Below are positions 4,722-8,044 of a stretch of DNA of 8,044 nt, piece after piece. Each line of letters starts with the position of its first letter. The stretch's first letter is position 1. The translations under genes and the position numbers were made by a program. This stretch comes from Aurantimonadaceae bacterium (GTDB lineage: Bacteria > Pseudomonadota > Alphaproteobacteria > Rhizobiales > Rhizobiaceae), in contig QIIJ01000104.1 in assembly GCA_003232595.1 (NCBI GenBank), positions 1 to 8,044 of the forward strand. Reading direction: 5' to 3'. Under the pieces are notes generated by a model that worked only from the letters and a program-made list of their open reading frames with translations, was not told the origin of the DNA and searched no databases.

Positions 4722-7480
4722 GGCTGTTCCCCTGTTTCCTCATCACCATCTTCATCCACCTCACTGATGCGTTCGACTGAAACCACCTTTTCATCACTTG
4801 CGGTACGGAAAACAGTAACACCCTTGGTGGCGCGGCTGGCATATCTTATGCCATCAACAGGCACCCGGATGAGCTGACCACCATCAGATACCAGCATGAT
4901 CTGATCGCTGTCTTCCACGGGAAATGCAGCAATCAGCTTGCCGATAACCCTGATTTTGGACTGATCGGTTGCTTTGATCCCCTTGCCTCCACGATTGGAT
5001 ACGCGGAAATCAAAACTGGATGAACGTTTGCCATAACCATACTCGCTCAAGGTGAGGATAAACTGCTCGGCAGCCCCCATCTCGATATAGCGCTCCGCAC
5101 TGATATCGCCCCCGGTTGCATCTTCATCGCCATCATCGACAACCTCGTCTTCAACACCATCGTCGCCCATTGAGGCTCGTCTGATTGCCGAAGACTGTTT
5201 GAGATAGGCCACGCGTTCACTTGGGTCAGCATCAAAATGGCGTAATATGGTCATCGAGATAACTGCATCCTCTTTGCCCATCCTTATACCGCGCACACCA
5301 ACGGAATTGCGACCGGTAAAGACGCGAACATCGCCAACTGCAAATCGGATCGCCTGTCCGGCATCGGACGTCAACAAAACGTCATCATCTTCCGAACAGG
5401 TCTCAACACCGACAATACCGTCCTCGTCATCCAGTTTCATGGCAATTTTGCCATTGCGGTTGACCTGAACAAAATCTGAAAGTTTGTTGCGTCGCACCGT
5501 TCCTTTTGTGGTGGCAAACATGACATCAAGCGTTTCCCAACTGTCCTCATCCTCGGGAAGCGGCATGATGGTTGTTATCCGCTCACCCATTTCCAGTGGC
5601 AACAGATTAATCAGGGCCTTTCCGCGTGCCTGAGGTGCGGCCAGCGGCAGTTTCCACACCTTCAATTTATAGACAATACCGCGTGAAGAGAAAAACAAAA
5701 CCGGCGTGTGGGTGTTGACTACAAACAGCCGGGTTACAAAATCCTCATCCTTGGTCGACATGCCGGAGCGGCCCTTGCCGCCACGACGCTGGGCGCGATA
5801 TGTTGCAAGCGGAACCCGCTTGACATAGCCGCCATGGCTGACAGTCACGACCATATCTTCACGGGCGATCAAATCTTCATCATCCACATCAAAACCGCCG
5901 TCCATGATTTCGGTGCGGCGCGGTGTGGCAAATTCATCGCGAACCGCGACAAGTTCTTCCTTGACGATATCCAGCACCCTTTGGTGCGAGCCCAGAATAT
6001 CCAGATAATCACGGATCTGAACGCCAATCCTGTTCAGTTCCTCGTCAATTTCCTCTCGCCCCAGAGCCGTCAGCCGGGCAAGGCGCAATTCGAGAATGGC
6101 ACGCGCCTGCTCTTCAGACAGAAAATATGTGCCGTCATCGTTGAGCTGATGGCGCGGATCGTCAATCAGGGCAACAAGTGGTGCAACATCTTTTGCCGGC
6201 CAGCGCCGCTCCATCAGTTCTCGGCGGGCGGTGGCCGGGTCAGGCGCGCTGCGGATGAGCTGGATGATCTCATCGATATTGGCAACAGCAATCGCCAGAC
6301 CTACCAACAGATGTGCCCGGTCACGGGCCTTGTTAAGCAGATATTTGGTACGGCGGGTGACAACCTCCTCGCGAAACACGGTGAACGCCTTGAGCAGGTC
6401 AATCAAAATCATCTGCTCCGGCCTGCCGCCATTAAGTGCTACAATGTTACAGCCAAACGACGTTTGCAGCGGTGTATAACGGTAGATCTGGTTGAGGACG
6501 ACGTCTGCCACCGCATCGCGTTTGATTTCAATCACCACCCGATAGCCATTGCGGTCTGACTCATCACGAATATCGCTGATGCCTTCAACCCGCTTGTCGC
6601 GCACAAGTTCGGCAATCTTTTCCACCATCGTTGCCTTGTTGACCTGATAGGGAACCTCGGTGACAATCAATGCCTCCCGATCACCACGAATGTTTTCAGT
6701 TGTCACCCTGCCGCGCATCAAAACAGAACCGCGCCCGGTTTCATAGGCGGAACGTATGCCGGAACGCCCTAAAATCAGACCGCCGGTTGGAAAATCCGGT
6801 CCCGGAATAATCTCAATCAGTTCATCAAGCGTTATTGCCGGATTGTCGATCATCGCCAGGCAGCCATCAATCACCTCACCAAGATTGTGCGGGGGAATGT
6901 TGGTGGCCATGCCAACAGCAATGCCGCCTGCCCCGTTGACCAGCAGATTGGGAAAACGGGTTGGCAGTACCGTTGGTTCCAACTCGCGACCGTCATAATT
7001 TTCCTGGAAATTAACCGTGTCCTTGTCGATATCACTGAGCAATTCACTCGACAGCTTTTCAAGTCGACATTCGGTATAGCGCATGGCAGCAGCTTTATCG
7101 CCATCAATAGAGCCATAATTGCCCTGCCCGTCGATTAGCGGTGCACGCATGGAAAAATCCTGCGCCAGCCGCACGAGCGCGTCATAGATGGCACTGTCCC
7201 CGTGGGGATGAAATTTGCCCATCACTTCACCAACCACACCGGCGGATTTGCGATATCCCTTGTTGTGCTCCAGCCCCATCTCGTGCATGGCATAAAGAAT
7301 GCGGCGGTGAACGGGCTTTAAACCATCGCGGGCATCAGGCAATGCACGGCTGACAATGACGCTCATGGCGTATTCAAGATAGGATTTACTCATTTCCTCG
7401 ATGATGGAAATGGGTTCGATATCGGAAGGGTGTTCGCCTCCACCGGGAGGTGGCGAAGGTGTATTAGAATTGTCAGCCAA
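4715..7480 (-). CDS. gyrA: DNA gyrase subunit A
   Basis: Complete 921-residue GyrA, the breakage-reunion subunit that works with GyrB (not in this window) to introduce negative supercoils. The N-terminal domain runs from about 25 (IEEMSKSYLEYAMSVIVSRALPD...); catalytic Tyr135 lies in AAAMRYTE after Arg134. In the quinolone region, HPHGDSAIYD (91-100), Ser96 and Asp100 match E. coli Ser83 and Asp87, the susceptible type. The GyrA box QRRGGKG is at 564-570, which marks gyrase as opposed to ParC, followed by the C-terminal beta-pinwheel. A polar, acidic insert at about 750-800 interrupts the pinwheel, as in other alphaproteobacterial GyrA proteins I know; the tail (907-921) is also acidic. The start is TTG at 7480: the only upstream room is three codons to a TAA, no ATG or GTG is available there, and MADN...GGG...IEP resembles family N-termini. 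It is followed by the small-gene interval instead of directly by coaD. Confidence 0.98.
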   Translation of the reverse strand: MADNSNTPSPPPGGGEHPSDIEPISIIEEMSKSYLEYAMSVIVSRALPDARDGLKPVHRRILYAMHEMGLEHNKGYRKSAGVVGEVMGKFHPHGDSAIYDALVRLAQDFSMRAPLIDGQGNYGSIDGDKAAAMRYTECRLEKLSSELLSDIDKDTVNFQENYDGRELEPTVLPTRFPNLLVNGAGGIAVGMATNIPPHNLGEVIDGCLAMIDNPAITLDELIEIIPGPDFPTGGLILGRSGIRSAYETGRGSVLMRGRVTTENIRGDREALIVTEVPYQVNKATMVEKIAELVRDKRVEGISDIRDESDRNGYRVVIEIKRDAVADVVLNQIYRYTPLQTSFGCNIVALNGGRPEQMILIDLLKAFTVFREEVVTRRTKYLLNKARDRAHLLVGLAIAVANIDEIIQLIRSAPDPATARRELMERRWPAKDVAPLVALIDDPRHQLNDDGTYFLSEEQARAILELRLARLTALGREEIDEELNRIGVQIRDYLDILGSHQRVLDIVKEELVAVRDEFATPRRTEIMDGGFDVDDEDLIAREDMVVTVSHGGYVKRVPLATYRAQRRGGKGRSGMSTKDEDFVTRLFVVNTHTPVLFFSSRGIVYKLKVWKLPLAAPQARGKALINLLPLEMGERITTIMPLPEDEDSWETLDVMFATTKGTVRRNKLSDFVQVNRNGKIAMKLDDEDGIVGVETCSEDDDVLLTSDAGQAIRFAVGDVRVFTGRNSVGVRGIRMGKEDAVISMTILRHFDADPSERVAYLKQSSAIRRASMGDDGVEDEVVDDGDEDATGGDISAERYIEMGAAEQFILTLSEYGYGKRSSSFDFRVSNRGGKGIKATDQSKIRVIGKLIAAFPVEDSDQIMLVSDGGQLIRVPVDGIRYASRATKGVTVFRTASDEKVVSVERISEVDEDGDEETGEQPD

Positions 7481-7497
7481 TGGAATGCATTACCTTA
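7473..7497 (-). promoter_or_regulatory. gyrA translation start with TTG codon and overlapping five-codon frame
   Basis: On the minus strand TAAGG (7497-7493) precedes the gyrA TTG (7480) by 12 bases, longer than usual. An ATG (7490-7488) lies only two bases after it and opens an out-of-frame reading of five codons ending in TGA (7475-7473), just inside gyrA. An in-frame TAA nine bases before the TTG rules out a longer start except from ATT. Confidence 0.5.
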
Positions 7498-7668
7498 TTG
7501 TGATTGTCTGTTGTTTCTAACCGATTCTTGCGCAAAATACCAAATCTACAGCAAGTTTCCCCCCGGGTTTTACACCAGCATTTTAACAACATTCAGCACG
7601 ACCAAAACTGTGCCGCAGTTAACGCCACATATGTATTTTATGCAGCCAGCATTACCGGTTCGGCACGA
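7481..7668 (-). other. gyrA upstream leader, no clear promoter
   Basis: 188 non-coding bases between the acidic-repeat gene and gyrA. I looked for -35/-10 pairs on the minus strand and found only isolated TAAAAT -10-like boxes (7640-7635 and 7585-7580) without a proper -35 at 16 to 18 bases. Short palindromes TTGCGCAA (7528-7535) and ACATATGT (7627-7634) are present but common by chance. No intrinsic terminator for the upstream gene is visible. Confidence 0.4.
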
Positions 7669-8043
7669 TTACGGGCCTTCATCGCCCTCATCACCCTCGT
7701 CGCCCTCGTTGTCTTCGTCGGCTTCATCACCTTCGTCACCTTCATCGCCTTCCTGGAAGAAGCCAACGTTTTCATCGCCTTCGTCATCTTCATCGCCTTC
7801 ATCACCTTCCTGGAATAAGCCAACGTTTTCATCGCCTTCGTCATCCTCGTTGCCTTCATCGCCTTCATTGCCTTCGTCACCTTCGTCATTGGGTGAACTT
7901 TCTTCGTTGCCCTCATTGGCTTCATCACCTTCGTCACCTTCGTCGGCTTCGTCATTTTCATCGGCTTCGTCAGCTTCCTCGCCTTCATCTTCTTCATCAC
8001 CTTCGTTGGCTTCGTCGGCTTCGTCGCCTTCATCACCTTCGTC
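7669..8043 (-). CDS. Hyperacidic Asp-Glu-Gly/Ala repeat protein, 3' part only
   Basis: I cannot name this protein. The last 124 codons are present; the 5' part is beyond the window. The product is almost wholly triplets of the form DE(G/A/N) with occasional E or D, more than half Asp plus Glu, and ends DEGDEGDEGP. Exceptions are an ESSPN interruption near the middle and two copies of NVG(L/F)FQEG. Frame choice rests on substitution pattern: repeats differ mainly as GAT/GAC, GAA/GAG, GGT/GGC, AAT/AAC, which are silent in this frame, but would change residues in the other open frames produced by the three-base periodicity. It is oriented like gyrA, which starts 188 bases later. An acidic linker or tail, or calcium or protein binding by a surface protein, are possible; nothing decides. 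Locus tags may place another frame here. Confidence 0.6.
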   Translation of the reverse strand, partial: DEGDEGDEADEANEGDEEDEGEEADEADENDEADEGDEGDEANEGNEESSPNDEGDEGNEGDEGNEDDEGDENVGLFQEGDEGDEDDEGDENVGFFQEGDEGDEGDEADEDNEGDEGDEGDEGP

Positions 8044-8044
8044 G
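7678..8044. repeat. Low-complexity 3/9-base tandem repeat tract
   Basis: The plus strand is a degenerate array of TTC-(A/G)TC-(A/G/T)(C/G)C units, so the strand is pyrimidine-rich and the minus strand purine-rich throughout. It reaches the window edge. Such arrays change length by slipped-strand replication. The array encodes the hyperacidic protein described for this stretch. Confidence 0.85.
7753..7866. repeat. Two adjacent 57-base direct repeats within the tract
   Basis: Copies at 7753-7809 and 7810-7866 differ at five of 57 positions. Each carries the only non-acidic island, CTGGAA(G/T)AAGCCAACGTT on the plus strand, encoding NVG(F/L)FQ on the minus. This is a higher-order unit superimposed on the short triplet array, evidence of a recent in-frame duplication. 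Confidence 0.85.

Noticed and set aside
5708..6559. 283-codon plus-strand frame opposite gyrA
   Set aside because: It lies wholly antisense to a conserved part of gyrA, has no recognisable domain, and long antisense frames arise from the codon use of such genes.
7179..7210. Quinolone-resistance substitution in GyrA
   Set aside because: Ser96 and Asp100, matching E. coli Ser83 and Asp87, are the susceptible residues.
7504..7818. Plus-strand 104-codon frame with a hydrophobic Phe/Ile/Val/Thr repeat tail
   Set aside because: It looks like a membrane protein only because it is the complement of GAA-GAT-GGC codons; its front half is gyrA leader sequence without gene-like character.
7638..8036. 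Minus-strand 132-codon Lys/Thr/Met-rich frame with ATG start
   Set aside because: Variation among repeats changes amino acids in this frame (Met/Thr, Ala/Val) but is mostly silent in the acidic frame; it is kept open by the three-base periodicity.
7678..8044. CRISPR array
   Set aside because: Units are three to nine bases and continuous, with no spacers of even length; the 57-base repeat is coding sequence.

Overview
The window reads as a chromosomal housekeeping segment of an alphaproteobacterium, most likely a member of the Hyphomicrobiales (Rhizobiales) with moderate GC (about half by eye). Three things point there: the gene order gyrA - coaD - two cyclophilins - queA - tgt, as I recall it from that order; the GyrA N-terminus and its acidic insert in the C-terminal domain, which resemble alphaproteobacterial GyrA; and a TTGACG-type -35 box before coaD. 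No database search was possible, so genus and species are left open.

Layout, all main genes on the minus strand and so read right to left. At the right edge (8043 to 7669) is the 3' end of a gene for an extremely acidic Asp-Glu-Gly/Ala repeat protein that runs off the window. After a 188-base leader comes gyrA (7480 to 4715), starting with TTG. Between gyrA and coaD is a 744-base interval (3971 to 4714). It holds the coaD promoter, a probable gene relic, and two tandem plus-strand mini-genes (45 and 39 residues), each with a strong Shine-Dalgarno sequence and one predicted membrane helix. Then follows a tightly packed minus-strand operon: coaD, an exported cyclophilin, a cytoplasmic cyclophilin, queA and tgt. 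A good intrinsic terminator or attenuator lies between the second cyclophilin and queA.

Functionally, GyrA is a gyrase subunit and CoaD makes dephospho-CoA. The cyclophilins are prolyl isomerases for the cell envelope and the cytoplasm. Tgt and QueA act in sequence in queuosine synthesis: Tgt inserts preQ1 at tRNA position 34 and QueA converts it to epoxyqueuosine. queA and tgt overlap by four bases and are probably translationally coupled.

The points most worth a second look are: (1) Tgt keeps its catalytic aspartates but has lost three of the four residues that bind structural zinc in the family; (2) the hyperacidic repeat gene, whose variation is concentrated in third codon positions of one frame only; (3) the two uncharacterised small membrane proteins, the second with a ribosome-binding site inside a hairpin; (4) the attenuator before queA-tgt; and (5) the non-canonical gyrA start. 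I see no tRNA, rRNA, CRISPR array, insertion sequence or phage feature.
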